64,000 nucleotides of DNA. Origin: Microbacteriaceae bacterium VKM Ac-2855 (GTDB lineage: Bacteria; Actinomycetota; Actinomycetes; Actinomycetales; Microbacteriaceae). The position numbers and the translations under genes are program-made. This document shows, piece after piece, positions 18,201 through 27,989 of the stretch. The notes under the pieces were generated by a model that ran no database searches, was not told where the DNA came from, and worked only from the letters and a program-made list of their open reading frames with translations. Every line of letters starts with the position of its first letter. Within the stretch, counting starts at the first letter, position 1. Location: contig JABMLG010000004.1 in NCBI GenBank assembly GCA_013204985.1, forward strand, positions 248,001 through 312,000. Reading direction: 5' to 3'.

Positions 18201-20930
18201 TCAGAATGGCTGCCCGCCGAAGGGATCCGGTAGGTCCAGAGTCGAGGGCTCAGATGATATGACGCGTGTGGGCGCGGTCGGGGTCGCGTTCGTCGCGGGA
18301 GCGACAGCCCACCCCGGGCCGTTCAGCGAAGAAGGATCGAAAATCTCTGGGTCTTGATATGCGATGAACTCATAGGCGGGGATCGCGGCGGTGAGCTCCG
18401 TCAGCGAGACCACACGACTGAGTCCACGTCGTCCGACCCGCGAGTCCGGTCGCTCGACGACGCTGCCGCCGTTAGCACGAGCCGAGTCGGAGAGCGGTGC
18501 ATCGTCGAGACGGTCGCCGCGCAGCCGTTCAACGGAGTCGGTGTTACCCATGAAGATCGCATACGGCACCGGCTGGCCCCCCGACAGGCGAGCATCCGAG
18601 ACCTGAGCGAGCAGGCGATCGGCGACGGCGGCGCGGGGGCCATCGAGATCGGCGAGCACCCTGCTCCACGTTTCGTCACCGACCGCACCGGCCACTCCGT
18701 TCTCCTGCAAGGCGGCGGTCCAGAGTGGCAGCAGGCTGTCTTCCCCCGAACCACGCTGACGGAAGAGTGTTCTGGGCTCCGCCTCGATCTCCACTCCGCG
18801 GGGGCCGATCTGCTTCGACGCGCCGGCCAGGGCGGAATCCCAGCACCCCTGCAGCCATCCGATGGCGAAGATGTCACGACGCAATTCGATCGAGGCGCTT
18901 CCGACGGCGTTGGCGTCAACGACACCGGCACCGAGACGGACGGACTGCGGCAGGTCGACGACGTCGACATCCGTTGCCACTGCCGCTTCCGACGAACGAC
19001 CGAACGGAGCACGCAGGACGCTTCCGACGACACGCGACCACGCGAGGTACTGGCTGTACGCGTCCGTGAGGCGCCGCGCGTCGCGCACCGCGTGCCGTAT
19101 ATTGCGGCGCGCCAGCTCGTTGCGAGCCAGGAGTTCTTTTCTCGCATTGAGAAGGGCGAACAACCGGCGGTTCTGCACGATGAACACCCACAACGCCACC
19201 ACGAACCAGAGAAGCAGTACGGACGCGAGGATGATCAACCCGATCGTGAGCCCCACCACACCGGTGAACAGCAGCACCGCCACTGTCACCGCCGCCGCGC
19301 CGAAGATGATCGCGAGGATTCTCAGGGTGCGCGCAAGGCGTCGGTTCCGAGCGGACTCGGCAGCGAGCAGATCGTCTGCGCTGGCTGCCTGACGAATCTC
19401 CTCGAGCAGGGCGGCGATCTCTTCACGGACCGCGAACAGGCTCTCTCCGATGCGAGTCCCCACACGAGCGGCGAAGGTCTCGCTGTGCTCAGATCGCCAC
19501 GATCCCAATTGCTCGAGGGTCGCCGAGGCGGCGACTCCCAGCATCGGCTGTTCGGCTACCCGGCGAAGGCGACCGCCGAGCGCGAAAGTACCGAGAACGT
19601 CGAACGGTTCGGCCGTCGCTATGCCGATCGACGCAGCGAGGTGAGGTGGGACCGCGTCGAACGCGTCCTCCACTGCGGGCACGATGGAGCCCGGCCGACG
19701 CAGCACCCCACGTTGAGTGCCGATCTGGACCGGAGTCAGGCCCGTAACGCGATCTCCACCGTCGGCGAGGGTGAGCGACGCGGCCACATAGTCCTGCCAA
19801 AGTGCCGAAAGATCGGCGTGGGCCTCGTGATCGCGCCGAGCACCTCCGCCGTCATCGAGCGCTTTGTCGAGAGCCACAGCGGCACCTTGCAGGTCGAGCC
19901 AGCTCGCCGGCATGCCGTCGGCCGTCACCCCCTGAACAACGACGGCGTAGGCGGACGGCGCGGCGCCGAAGACGAGTCCGTGGACGGCCGCGGCGGCGTC
20001 CGCTCTGACGCGGTTGACGACGCCGGCCAACCACGCTCGGGGCGCTCCGCGCACTGCGGCGAGGATGAAGGCGAAGAACATCTTCAGCGCTTCCCACGCG
20101 CCGATGGGCTTGACCTTCTCCGTCGCGAGGGTGTCCCTCGGACCTCGGAGTACCCCGGGATGCCTGGCCCATAGCTGTTCAGCCATGTCCTGAGTGGCGA
20201 GTGCTGCATCCTCGACATAGGTGGCCGCTGCTCCGAACTGCGTGGGCAGCGGCAGGCCACGTTCCATCGATAGCACGTCCGTCCGAAGCGCTCTCTCCAG
20301 CTCCGCGGTACCCAGGCGCCGGTAGTACGAACGGGACATCCGCACCAGGCCGCCGTAGGCGAGCGTCTCCGCATCGAGGGGCGAACCGTCGATCCCCGAC
20401 CACAGTCCGGTCAGACCGGCAACCGCGGCAGCCGCAGGTGCACCGAGATCGAACGGGTCCTTCGTAGGGCCGAGCCTCGTTTGCCCGATCCCGGGCCCGG
20501 AAGAGTCTTCCGGCGAGAGCAGAACGTTGTGCCATCCGTCGATCGCGAGGTCCGGAAGGGTCGCCCGATCGTCGGCGCGCGTCACGATCGCTCGGATGCG
20601 CGTAACGGGTGCGCTGCCGAAGGAGCTCTCCAGGAATGCGGCGAGCTCCTGCTCGACGGCCGTTCCGACCCCCTGCATTCCGGTGATGGCCGGGACCAGG
20701 ACGACCAGGCGAATGCGCGCGATTCGACCGGAACCGGCGAGTGCGTTCAACGTCGCTCCATCGAACGCTCCGCCGTGCACCGAGAGTGCGGAGAACGTGC
20801 CGCTCTGGATCATGTGCGGCTCGACCCAGTAGAACCGGTCGATCAACCTCGCAGCCGACCAATCCGCGAGAGCGTCCCGAACGCCGGCGAGCGGGCCGGA
20901 AGGAGCCAGGATCACAGAGATGACGGACAT
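18201..20930 (-). CDS. Large membrane protein of unknown function
   Basis: This protein of 909 residues has no recognised domain. Residues 1-110 look like an alpha/beta unit ('MSVISVILAPSGPL', 'RIRLVVLVPAITGMQG'). Hydrophobic stretches occur near 285 and as a clear hairpin of two membrane helices near 530-580 ('ILAIIFGAAAVTVAVLLF', 'IGLIILASVLLLWFVVAL'), flanked by charged coiled-coil-like segments. The C-terminus ends 'DPFGGQPF'. The start overlaps the tubulin-like gene by one base (TGATG). It may tether the tubulin-like filament or the GTPase complex to the membrane (inference from operon only). Confidence 0.6.
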   Translation of the reverse strand: MSVISVILAPSGPLAGVRDALADWSAARLIDRFYWVEPHMIQSGTFSALSVHGGAFDGATLNALAGSGRIARIRLVVLVPAITGMQGVGTAVEQELAAFLESSFGSAPVTRIRAIVTRADDRATLPDLAIDGWHNVLLSPEDSSGPGIGQTRLGPTKDPFDLGAPAAAAVAGLTGLWSGIDGSPLDAETLAYGGLVRMSRSYYRRLGTAELERALRTDVLSMERGLPLPTQFGAAATYVEDAALATQDMAEQLWARHPGVLRGPRDTLATEKVKPIGAWEALKMFFAFILAAVRGAPRAWLAGVVNRVRADAAAAVHGLVFGAAPSAYAVVVQGVTADGMPASWLDLQGAAVALDKALDDGGGARRDHEAHADLSALWQDYVAASLTLADGGDRVTGLTPVQIGTQRGVLRRPGSIVPAVEDAFDAVPPHLAASIGIATAEPFDVLGTFALGGRLRRVAEQPMLGVAASATLEQLGSWRSEHSETFAARVGTRIGESLFAVREEIAALLEEIRQAASADDLLAAESARNRRLARTLRILAIIFGAAAVTVAVLLFTGVVGLTIGLIILASVLLLWFVVALWVFIVQNRRLFALLNARKELLARNELARRNIRHAVRDARRLTDAYSQYLAWSRVVGSVLRAPFGRSSEAAVATDVDVVDLPQSVRLGAGVVDANAVGSASIELRRDIFAIGWLQGCWDSALAGASKQIGPRGVEIEAEPRTLFRQRGSGEDSLLPLWTAALQENGVAGAVGDETWSRVLADLDGPRAAVADRLLAQVSDARLSGGQPVPYAIFMGNTDSVERLRGDRLDDAPLSDSARANGGSVVERPDSRVGRRGLSRVVSLTELTAAIPAYEFIAYQDPEIFDPSSLNGPGWAVAPATNATPTAPTRVISSEPSTLDLPDPFGGQPF

Positions 20931-23900
20931 CAGAACGCTCCGAAGTCGGGTTCGGGAACCGGCGGAACAGCGCCGGCGGGGAGTTCACCGGGGCGTGCGA
21001 AACCCGAGGCGGGAGCGAACGGGTTGGCTACAGGAACCGTCGGTCGCTCGGCGAGGACCTTCGCTGCGGAGAGGATCTGAGCAAGATCGCTCGTCACGAC
21101 CAGGATGTCCGGAGCGAGGTCACGGAAGATCGGCGTCGCTGACGCCGTCCTCCGGTTCGGGATACTCGAGAAGGCGCCCGGTGCGCTTCCGGGCGACGGC
21201 GCCGTGAACATCGTCGCGGTGTAGGAGTTGATCGAGCCCAGCCAGGCGAGCGCATTGTCGTAGCGTTCGCCGAGGGTCTGACCGACGATGCGCGACGGCG
21301 ATCCGCTCGGCGTCACCCCGGAGGCCAGCCAATTCGCCAGTTCCAGCTCGGAGGAACGGGTGATCAGTCCGCTCGCCGGGCCTCCCGGGTTCGCGTCGGC
21401 CAAACGGCGCAGTTGACGGTACGGGAGGAGCGAACTCATAACCGGCACGTCATGAGCGCGCGAGATGGCCAGAAGGAACGACTCGAGCACGGCGGGTAGC
21501 CAGTCGATCGACAGCCCGACGAACTCGGCTGGTGGGGTCAGCAGCGGATTGGGGAACGGTATCCACCGGAGATCCTCCGGGTTCCATATCTCGACCGGGG
21601 CGTCATAGGGCGGCCCCGGGATGCGGACCTGTCCGGTGATCTGACCGATGTACCATCCGGCGATCATCGTGCGGCGCTCCACGTCCCCCATCGGCAAGGC
21701 CGCGGGCAATGGACGACTCCGTCGATTCGCCCAGAACTGTCGTCGCCCGTGCGGCGATGTTCCAGCCCACTGCTGAGCCACCGGCACCAGTAGCGCATCG
21801 AAGACGAGGGGCACGTAGTTGCGGTACGAACCGAAGATGTCGATTCGGGTCAGGGTGTCCTCGGCGCTGATCGCCCTGTCGAAGATCTGCGCGACCTCAT
21901 CCGCCATGTTCGGTCGCGCAGCGATCACCTGCGCAAGAGCGGAGACCACCGGGGATCCGGAGAAGGGGATGCTCGAGAACTTGTAGCGGTACTGCGTCGG
22001 CGTACCGTGAATGGCGTTCACCGCGTCGGAATCGATGCTGATCAGCGGCAGTGCCCGAGAGAGAGCCTCGCCGAACTTCGCGACGAGATCTGCATGCCGT
22101 CCCGCCCGACCGGATTCGGGAAGATCGGTACCGGACGCGAAGTCGCGCAGTGAGAGCGCGCAGAAGGATTCGAACGACTCGCCCGGTCGGCGTACGAACG
22201 CTAGCGAGCGTTCGAGCAGTTCCTTCGGCGCGACGGCAAAACGGTAGCGTCCCTTGGACGGTGTGAGGGGGGCACCGCTGATCGGGTCGCGGTTGAACAG
22301 ACCCGGACGCCAACGCGCCATCCGCAGCAGGAGTCCCCCCGGAGCCGCCGCGCCCGATGCGACCGGCCATTCGCCGCTGATGACGAAACGCGCGCCGCGA
22401 ACGCGCGCCTCTTCGAAATCGATATCGGCGGAACCGTCGGCGACGGCCGAGCGCAGGTCGCCGGCATACTGCTGATCGAATCCGGCGGAGGGCGTGAGCA
22501 AGATCTCGTTATCGGCGACATCGAAACGAGGGGGCACCGCGTGGTCCGCATCGGTCGGCCAGGCCGTGTAGTCATCGGTCGCCACGTTCGCCAAGCCGAC
22601 GTTGCTCGCCGTCGCGGTCGCGGCGTTCTCGAGCAGGATGATCCCCTCGCCGAGCGCGGCCTTGAGAGGCGCGAGCACGTCGGACACCAGCGCCTGCAGG
22701 ATCGCCTTCGCGACATCGGCACTGCGGGCATAGACGGTGTCCCGCGTCTGCGTACGGAACTGCGTCACCAGGCGATCGACGATGCCCTGCCCGTTCACGA
22801 TCGTGCCACGCATCGACGCGATCTCCGTCTCGAACGCCTGGGGCATCTGACCGAGATCGCCGCTTTGGTAGCCTGCCATCGCCGCGAGCTGAGTCAACAT
22901 CTGATCCTGGACGAGGCGCTCGACCCGTTCGACCAGCTCGCGTGCGTAAGGGAGCCCGAACAGATCGACAGCATGGGTGATCTGCGCCAGAATCCGCTCG
23001 TGCAGGCGTTCGCTCCACTGGAAGCCCCACAGGTACGCGGCCTCGGCGGCAGCGCTGACCAACACGGACTTGCGCTCGAACAAGAACTGGCGCAGTGTCG
23101 GCGTCCACTGGGCGACAGTCGCGGCGGGCGGGGGCACGTAGGGGATGAACTGTTCGTCCAGGATCCGTTGGCTCGCGGCCTCTGCATCCTGACGGGCGAA
23201 CGCAACTCCGGTGAACCAGCCGAACATCTGCTCGGACGAGATCGCCCCCGTGGCCGAACCGACCGGGAGTCCCATATCGGCTGCTACGTGCGTCCACTGC
23301 GAGTCCGCGAGAGCTCGCAACTGATCGACTCCGGAAGCCGTGCTGCCGGGCTGGAGGTGCCCTTCGCGCAGCCGGTCCCCCGCCGTTCTCGCGAGACGCT
23401 GGGCGCTGTAGTGCCGGTAGCGATCACGGCCCATGGACAGGCTGGCGAAACCGAACGCGCCCCACGGAGTCGCGCTCGACTTCGCGCCCCAGCCGAGGTA
23501 GTCGAGATCGGCCGGGGTCGGATCGGCCTCGTTGCCGAGGTCGAACGAGACGAAGTCGCCCGAAGCGCTTCCACTGCCCATCAGCGCCGCAAGGCCCCGA
23601 CCCAGGCCTCGATAGACGGCGGCCTGTGATCCATCGCCGAACCGGGTCTTCTCCGTACCGACGAAGCGGCCGACGGGGAAGACCCGCGCGAACGGCGCGG
23701 CCCCCGTGCGCGGAGCGTTCTGCCCGAGAGCGTTCAGCACGGTGACGTCATGCTCCTCCGCAGCGACCGTTTGCGTCGCGACGATCTCTCCGAGCATCGC
23801 CAACGCGTTGGCGCGCACGCCGCCACGCGCAGAACTCGGCAGCGAGTCGAAGACGTCGGGCGTCACCATGAACACGCCGACGAGGCCGGGATCGACGCCG

Positions 23901-24505
23901 GGAACGAGCGAGAGGATTCGGCACACGTCCAACGCCATGCTGGCACCCGCCCCTCCTGCCATGGATGAGACGACGAGCACCACAGGTCGAAGCGCTGGGC
24001 TGAAGTCGCCTGCGCCCGGCATCGTCGCCGCGAGCGCGGTCATCTCTGCGTTCGCTTCCACGGTGTTCAGGTTCTGGAAGGCCTGCGACAGCCCCTGGAA
24101 CACTTCGCTCGTGCGTTGCAGTGTGATCGCACGGCCGACGCTGCGCATCTGGCCGGCTCCGTTGGCGATGGGAACGCTGACGCTTTCCGGCTGTCGCGGA
24201 GCCCAGGTGCCGAACTCTCCCAACGCACCGCGGCCGGCCAAGCGATTGCTCAGCGCGTTGTCCAGCACCGAGTACGTCCCCGCCGTCGGAGCCGTGCTGA
24301 TGTAGCTTCCGCCGAGGTCACGGACGTTGCCGATACCGTTGATCCTGGTGTCGGGAGCACTCGGGACATCGATGTGCACGAACTGCCAACCAGCCGGTAT
24401 CCCTTCGATACCTAGCGGCGCCAGCTCGGAGCGGAGCTGATCCATCATGTAGGCGAGCGTCGCGCCACCGGAACCGCCGCAACCGACGACCAGGAACTTA
24501 TACAC
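20930..24505 (-). CDS. Tubulin/FtsZ-like protein
   Basis: This protein has 1191 residues. The N-terminus 'MYKFLVVGCGGSGGATLAYM' is a nucleotide-binding loop of the Tubulin_2 (tubulin-like) family, and near residue 185 'SSMAGGAGASMALDVCRIL' corresponds to the tubulin signature loop. The protein is about three times longer than FtsZ; the long remainder is mostly helical, with no clear membrane segment. These proteins are predicted to be GTP-binding and perhaps filament-forming. The C-terminus is Pro-rich and ends 'PDFGAF'. Operon context (vWA receptor, membrane protein, GAP1-like protein, GTPase) points to a regulated cytoskeletal or trafficking assembly; biochemical role unknown. Confidence 0.8.
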   Translation of the reverse strand: MYKFLVVGCGGSGGATLAYMMDQLRSELAPLGIEGIPAGWQFVHIDVPSAPDTRINGIGNVRDLGGSYISTAPTAGTYSVLDNALSNRLAGRGALGEFGTWAPRQPESVSVPIANGAGQMRSVGRAITLQRTSEVFQGLSQAFQNLNTVEANAEMTALAATMPGAGDFSPALRPVVLVVSSMAGGAGASMALDVCRILSLVPGVDPGLVGVFMVTPDVFDSLPSSARGGVRANALAMLGEIVATQTVAAEEHDVTVLNALGQNAPRTGAAPFARVFPVGRFVGTEKTRFGDGSQAAVYRGLGRGLAALMGSGSASGDFVSFDLGNEADPTPADLDYLGWGAKSSATPWGAFGFASLSMGRDRYRHYSAQRLARTAGDRLREGHLQPGSTASGVDQLRALADSQWTHVAADMGLPVGSATGAISSEQMFGWFTGVAFARQDAEAASQRILDEQFIPYVPPPAATVAQWTPTLRQFLFERKSVLVSAAAEAAYLWGFQWSERLHERILAQITHAVDLFGLPYARELVERVERLVQDQMLTQLAAMAGYQSGDLGQMPQAFETEIASMRGTIVNGQGIVDRLVTQFRTQTRDTVYARSADVAKAILQALVSDVLAPLKAALGEGIILLENAATATASNVGLANVATDDYTAWPTDADHAVPPRFDVADNEILLTPSAGFDQQYAGDLRSAVADGSADIDFEEARVRGARFVISGEWPVASGAAAPGGLLLRMARWRPGLFNRDPISGAPLTPSKGRYRFAVAPKELLERSLAFVRRPGESFESFCALSLRDFASGTDLPESGRAGRHADLVAKFGEALSRALPLISIDSDAVNAIHGTPTQYRYKFSSIPFSGSPVVSALAQVIAARPNMADEVAQIFDRAISAEDTLTRIDIFGSYRNYVPLVFDALLVPVAQQWAGTSPHGRRQFWANRRSRPLPAALPMGDVERRTMIAGWYIGQITGQVRIPGPPYDAPVEIWNPEDLRWIPFPNPLLTPPAEFVGLSIDWLPAVLESFLLAISRAHDVPVMSSLLPYRQLRRLADANPGGPASGLITRSSELELANWLASGVTPSGSPSRIVGQTLGERYDNALAWLGSINSYTATMFTAPSPGSAPGAFSSIPNRRTASATPIFRDLAPDILVVTSDLAQILSAAKVLAERPTVPVANPFAPASGFARPGELPAGAVPPVPEPDFGAF

Positions 24506-24552
24506 GGATCAGACCTCTTTCGGGAAGCGAATGGTGCGGTCGGGAGCGGGCA

Positions 24553-27342
24553 TCAGAACGAGTCCCAGGGGCTGGAACCGCGCGGCGGCGTCGGGTCCCC
24601 GTCCGACGTCTCCGGCGGCGAGGCTGGAGGGTCGGCCGAACGGTTCGGTGCCGGTGAGCGCACCACCGTCGGAGTCGCGGTCGCGGTGGCGGCGCCGAAT
24701 CCACCGAATCCGCCCGCCTGCTGGGCCGTGGAACCGAACGGCGAGCCCGGTCCCTCCGGCGTGACCGGCACATCCGAAACCGGCTCGGCGGCGACGAGCC
24801 GGGCGAGAACATCTGTGAGCCGCGCATTCACATCGTCGGCGAGTGCCGTTCGCTGTGCCGCCGAGGCGTCTCCGCCGATCAGTAGGAGAATTTCGGCCGA
24901 TGTCGCCGGATCACCCGGGCGGTGGAACACGACCCAGTTGTTGTGCACTGCGAGCGGGAGCCGCGCAGTCGTACCCTTCGCGTCCGTAGAGAGCCGATCG
25001 CCGGAGGCGCCCGAGAACCCCGGTCTCTGCACGCTGACGAATCCGGCTTCGGTGGGAGAGGCGCTCACCCTGGCCCGCAGCGTGGCATCGCCGACGTTCG
25101 CGGTTCGTGAGCCGCTAGCGCCCAGTGCGACGACGGTACGCAAGTCCTCCGCACCGATGGCGAACCGGCTGCCGCCGCGGATCACGCTGGAACCCGAGAC
25201 CTCGATCGGCACGGTGGCCGCTACGAGCGGTCGCGCCGGAATGACGGAGACCAACCACTTCGCGAAATACAGCACGCCGACCGGCACCGCGATGCCGGCG
25301 AAGAGGGTGAGCGCGAAAGTGAGCCAGGTCACGCCCGCGTCCAACGGAAGAGCCAGGCTGGCTGTGAACGGCACCTCGATCTCGAGCGGTTCACCGCTGC
25401 CGTCCGAGGATGTGAGCATCACCCTGACCGTGCCGTTGATCGAGCCGTTTCCACCCGCATCGGTCGTCAGCTGCACGGGAAGACCCTCCGCGTCTGCCGA
25501 TGCACACGACTCGGGACCATCGTTCGGCGAGGACGCTCGTACGCTCCCCAGGCCTTCCGGGGAGGCCAGCACCTTCACTGCGTCTTCGGGAAGCCAGGCG
25601 CATCCCTCGCCGGTCATCGCCAGCAGGGTTGAAGCGTCTGCGGGGCCTTCGATCTGGCCGAAGTCGAGGCGTTCGGCGACCGTGGGGTAGGAGGCAGGGG
25701 CTTCGATGGAGATCCGCTGCGCCACGATGCTCGGATCGAGAGCCGTACCGGGGATGGCGACACCGGTGGCGGACGTAGCCGTCGCGGTGGTCACCTCGAG
25801 TCGGAGCGTCAGCAGGCCCTGCCCGACCGCGGCGTTTGCGAGCGGGATCGAAACGGGTGCTCCGATCGCCGCTTTGTCGGTGGTATCGAGAACAGTGGAC
25901 TCCTGGCCCTTCGCGTCCTGGCGGGTGACGGTGTATCTCAAGGTGCCGAGAACAGCCGAGGGATCCACTGCCGCCGCATCCCGCCCGATCAGCGAGAAGA
26001 CTGCTCCCTCGACGTCTTCGCCGGTGTGCAGCACTACGCCGTCAGCGTTGCTCCAACTCGGCTTGAGCGCGCCGGTGATGTGCAGATTCGACTGCGATCG
26101 TCGACCGTCGGATGAACCGAGCGGATCCGTGAAGGCGAACGACCACGGTCCCGACCAGGCGGCATCGGTGGCTGCAGCCTTGTCGACGATGACGGAGATC
26201 GTGTTGTCGGTGATCCAGGTGTAATCCACGGTCGCGCCGGCGACGCCGGCGGTGGCAGTGTCGCCGACTGCGCCGCGGGTCAGATCGACCCGCTCTCCTG
26301 TCGGGAGCACGATACTCGCCGTCAATCCGTCGACGTCCGCGGAGGCGAGAAGGCGAACCCGCGGCGTCGATGCGTCGAGCACGAAATTGTGCGCCTCGTC
26401 GGCACAGACAACGACCTGACAGATGCCGGCCTCCTGCGCTATCGGATTCGTGCCGGGGGAGGACAATTCGTCGAAAGCGAACAGGAGCGCGTCGATATTG
26501 TCGGCGAGGTAGAACGAACCCGGCACCGGTTCAGTGAGGTCACCGCACCGGGAGCCGGCCGTATCCGCGCCCGTAGCGACCGAACGGATGAAATCGAAGT
26601 CGGTCGGGGTGGATCCACTGCCGTTGAGGCCGACGCCGAATAGCGTGATCTTCGAGGATCTCAATTGATCGGCGAGGCCTCCACTGCGGCAGAGGTCGCT
26701 GCTCGCAGCGTCGCGAATCTGCGTCGCTGCGGCGGCCGACGTCAGCTGCACGCCTGGAGCGAAGCGCTTCTCGGTTCCGTACGCCGCTCGCTCGGCTTCG
26801 GATTCGCGCGGGAAATAGTCGAGCTTGCCGTCGGTCAGCCAGACGATAGCCTGACAGCTGGTCTCTGTCGTCCGCGCCGCCGCGCGGGCTGCCAAGTCGG
26901 TCCGTGCCCCATCGAGAGCCGTCCAGTAATCGGTGTCGAAACCATCCACTCGTTCAGCGAGGCCGGCGATGCCAGACCGGACGGAACCCAAGGAGTCGGC
27001 CGAGAGCCCCGTCCAAGGCAGAATGGTCTCGTAGCCGTCCCCGAACACGCTCAACTGCACGTCGACCGGCGTGCCCACGTCCGTGGCGAAATCGGCGAGC
27101 TGGTTCACGAAGTACGTCGCGGACGTGACGCGGCCCAGTTCAGGATCACTGGTGAGCAGACTGCTGGACTCATCCACCAGGAGGAGCACATCCGCGCTGC
27201 CACCGCCCGCGATACAGGCGCCGAATCCGCCCAGTGCAGTGTCCCCCTCGGCCGCAGAGGCAACAGCCGGTAGAGCGATGGCTGCTCCGATAGCGACGAA
27301 CAGCACGGCCGTCGCCGAGAGCGTACGGCGAAGCGCGTTCAT
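24553..27342 (-). CDS. Secreted/anchored vWA receptor-like protein
   Basis: This protein of 929 residues has a signal peptide (about 1-30, 'ALPAVASAAEG' cleavage region). A von Willebrand A domain follows: 'VLLLVDESSSLLTSDPE' gives the DxSxS metal motif near 55 and 'IVWLTDGKLDYF' the later Asp near 165. Beta-rich extracellular domains continue to about 640, where one membrane helix ('WLTFALTLFAGIAVPVGVLY') leads to a cytosolic domain of about 270 residues and a disordered tail with 'GSPFGSTAQ' and the end 'PWDSF'. It overlaps the upstream gene by 4 bases. The layout suggests an outside sensor or adhesin coupled to the internal tubulin/GTPase machinery (inference). Confidence 0.8.
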   Translation of the reverse strand: MNALRRTLSATAVLFVAIGAAIALPAVASAAEGDTALGGFGACIAGGGSADVLLLVDESSSLLTSDPELGRVTSATYFVNQLADFATDVGTPVDVQLSVFGDGYETILPWTGLSADSLGSVRSGIAGLAERVDGFDTDYWTALDGARTDLAARAAARTTETSCQAIVWLTDGKLDYFPRESEAERAAYGTEKRFAPGVQLTSAAAATQIRDAASSDLCRSGGLADQLRSSKITLFGVGLNGSGSTPTDFDFIRSVATGADTAGSRCGDLTEPVPGSFYLADNIDALLFAFDELSSPGTNPIAQEAGICQVVVCADEAHNFVLDASTPRVRLLASADVDGLTASIVLPTGERVDLTRGAVGDTATAGVAGATVDYTWITDNTISVIVDKAAATDAAWSGPWSFAFTDPLGSSDGRRSQSNLHITGALKPSWSNADGVVLHTGEDVEGAVFSLIGRDAAAVDPSAVLGTLRYTVTRQDAKGQESTVLDTTDKAAIGAPVSIPLANAAVGQGLLTLRLEVTTATATSATGVAIPGTALDPSIVAQRISIEAPASYPTVAERLDFGQIEGPADASTLLAMTGEGCAWLPEDAVKVLASPEGLGSVRASSPNDGPESCASADAEGLPVQLTTDAGGNGSINGTVRVMLTSSDGSGEPLEIEVPFTASLALPLDAGVTWLTFALTLFAGIAVPVGVLYFAKWLVSVIPARPLVAATVPIEVSGSSVIRGGSRFAIGAEDLRTVVALGASGSRTANVGDATLRARVSASPTEAGFVSVQRPGFSGASGDRLSTDAKGTTARLPLAVHNNWVVFHRPGDPATSAEILLLIGGDASAAQRTALADDVNARLTDVLARLVAAEPVSDVPVTPEGPGSPFGSTAQQAGGFGGFGAATATATPTVVRSPAPNRSADPPASPPETSDGDPTPPRGSSPWDSF

Positions 27343-27854
27343 AGCTGCCACACCCGCCCCGCCCACAGGGCGATGCGACCGGAGCAAGCGATGACCGCCA
27401 GCAGCACGACGACGAGCCCACCGCGGTACACCCATGGCGCCCAGGTCGGGGGGGAGTACATCAGCTGGGTGCGCCGACGGGTGTCGAGCAACAGATAGAC
27501 GGCGAAGAGGCCGATGGCGACCGGCCCTGCCAGGGCCCAAGCGGCAACAGCGATTCCAGGTTCCGTACCCAACACGAGCGCAGCTGCGGCTGAGACGAGG
27601 GCAACGGCGATTCCGGCTATGAGCCAGCCCACGGGGGTTCGAACCGAGCTGGGCGACGGCGCCGCGACCGTGCCTCCGCATCCGGTAGGAGTTTCCGCCG
27701 CGGGCACCCGATCGACCGGCGATTCTCCCGCGGTTCCGAATCTGATGGGTTGCGTCGGCGACGTCGGCCCGGCCTGCGACGATTCGCCACCGGATCCCGC
27801 GGGTCCCCCGCCGTTGAAGCGGCTGAAGTCCCAGCCACCCGTCGGATTGCTCAT
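27339..27854 (-). CDS. Small membrane protein, first gene of the Ter/GTPase operon
   Basis: This protein has 171 residues. The ATG at 27854 is chosen over an upstream codon because GGAGG lies just before it and because 'MSNPTGGWDFSRFNGGG' matches the style of short aromatic motifs in the rest of the operon. Residues 1-75 are disordered (Gly/Pro/Ser), then three hydrophobic helices follow at about 78-98, 100-122 and 145-165. It ends in an ATGA overlap with the vWA gene. No domain was recognised. It probably forms a membrane complex with the vWA protein (inference from coupling). Confidence 0.7.
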   Translation of the reverse strand: MSNPTGGWDFSRFNGGGPAGSGGESSQAGPTSPTQPIRFGTAGESPVDRVPAAETPTGCGGTVAAPSPSSVRTPVGWLIAGIAVALVSAAAALVLGTEPGIAVAAWALAGPVAIGLFAVYLLLDTRRRTQLMYSPPTWAPWVYRGGLVVVLLAVIACSGRIALWAGRVWQL

Positions 27855-27924
27855 CCGTCGCCCTCCACCCACCGCTCGGTCGTGCGGTGCGTGCCACGAT
27901 GTCAGCCGGCCACCACCGGGTCAC

Positions 27925-27971
27925 GTCACACGGATCGGTGACACGGTCGAGATGTCACATGAAGCGGTGAC
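27925..27971 (-). promoter_or_regulatory. Two inverted-repeat operators before the Ter/GTPase operon
   Basis: Two copies of GTCAC-N8-GTGAC lie at 27925-27942 and 27954-27971, with centres 29 bp apart and 80-110 bp upstream of the first start codon at 27854. A further GTCAC half-site abuts the first copy (27920-27924). A third, near-identical site lies at 31119-31136 in the kinase promoter region. Twofold symmetry suits a dimeric NarL-type regulator, and the adjacent regulator at 27990-28634 is the natural candidate (inference). Confidence 0.65.
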
Positions 27972-27989
27972 AACGGATCGGGGCGGGCT

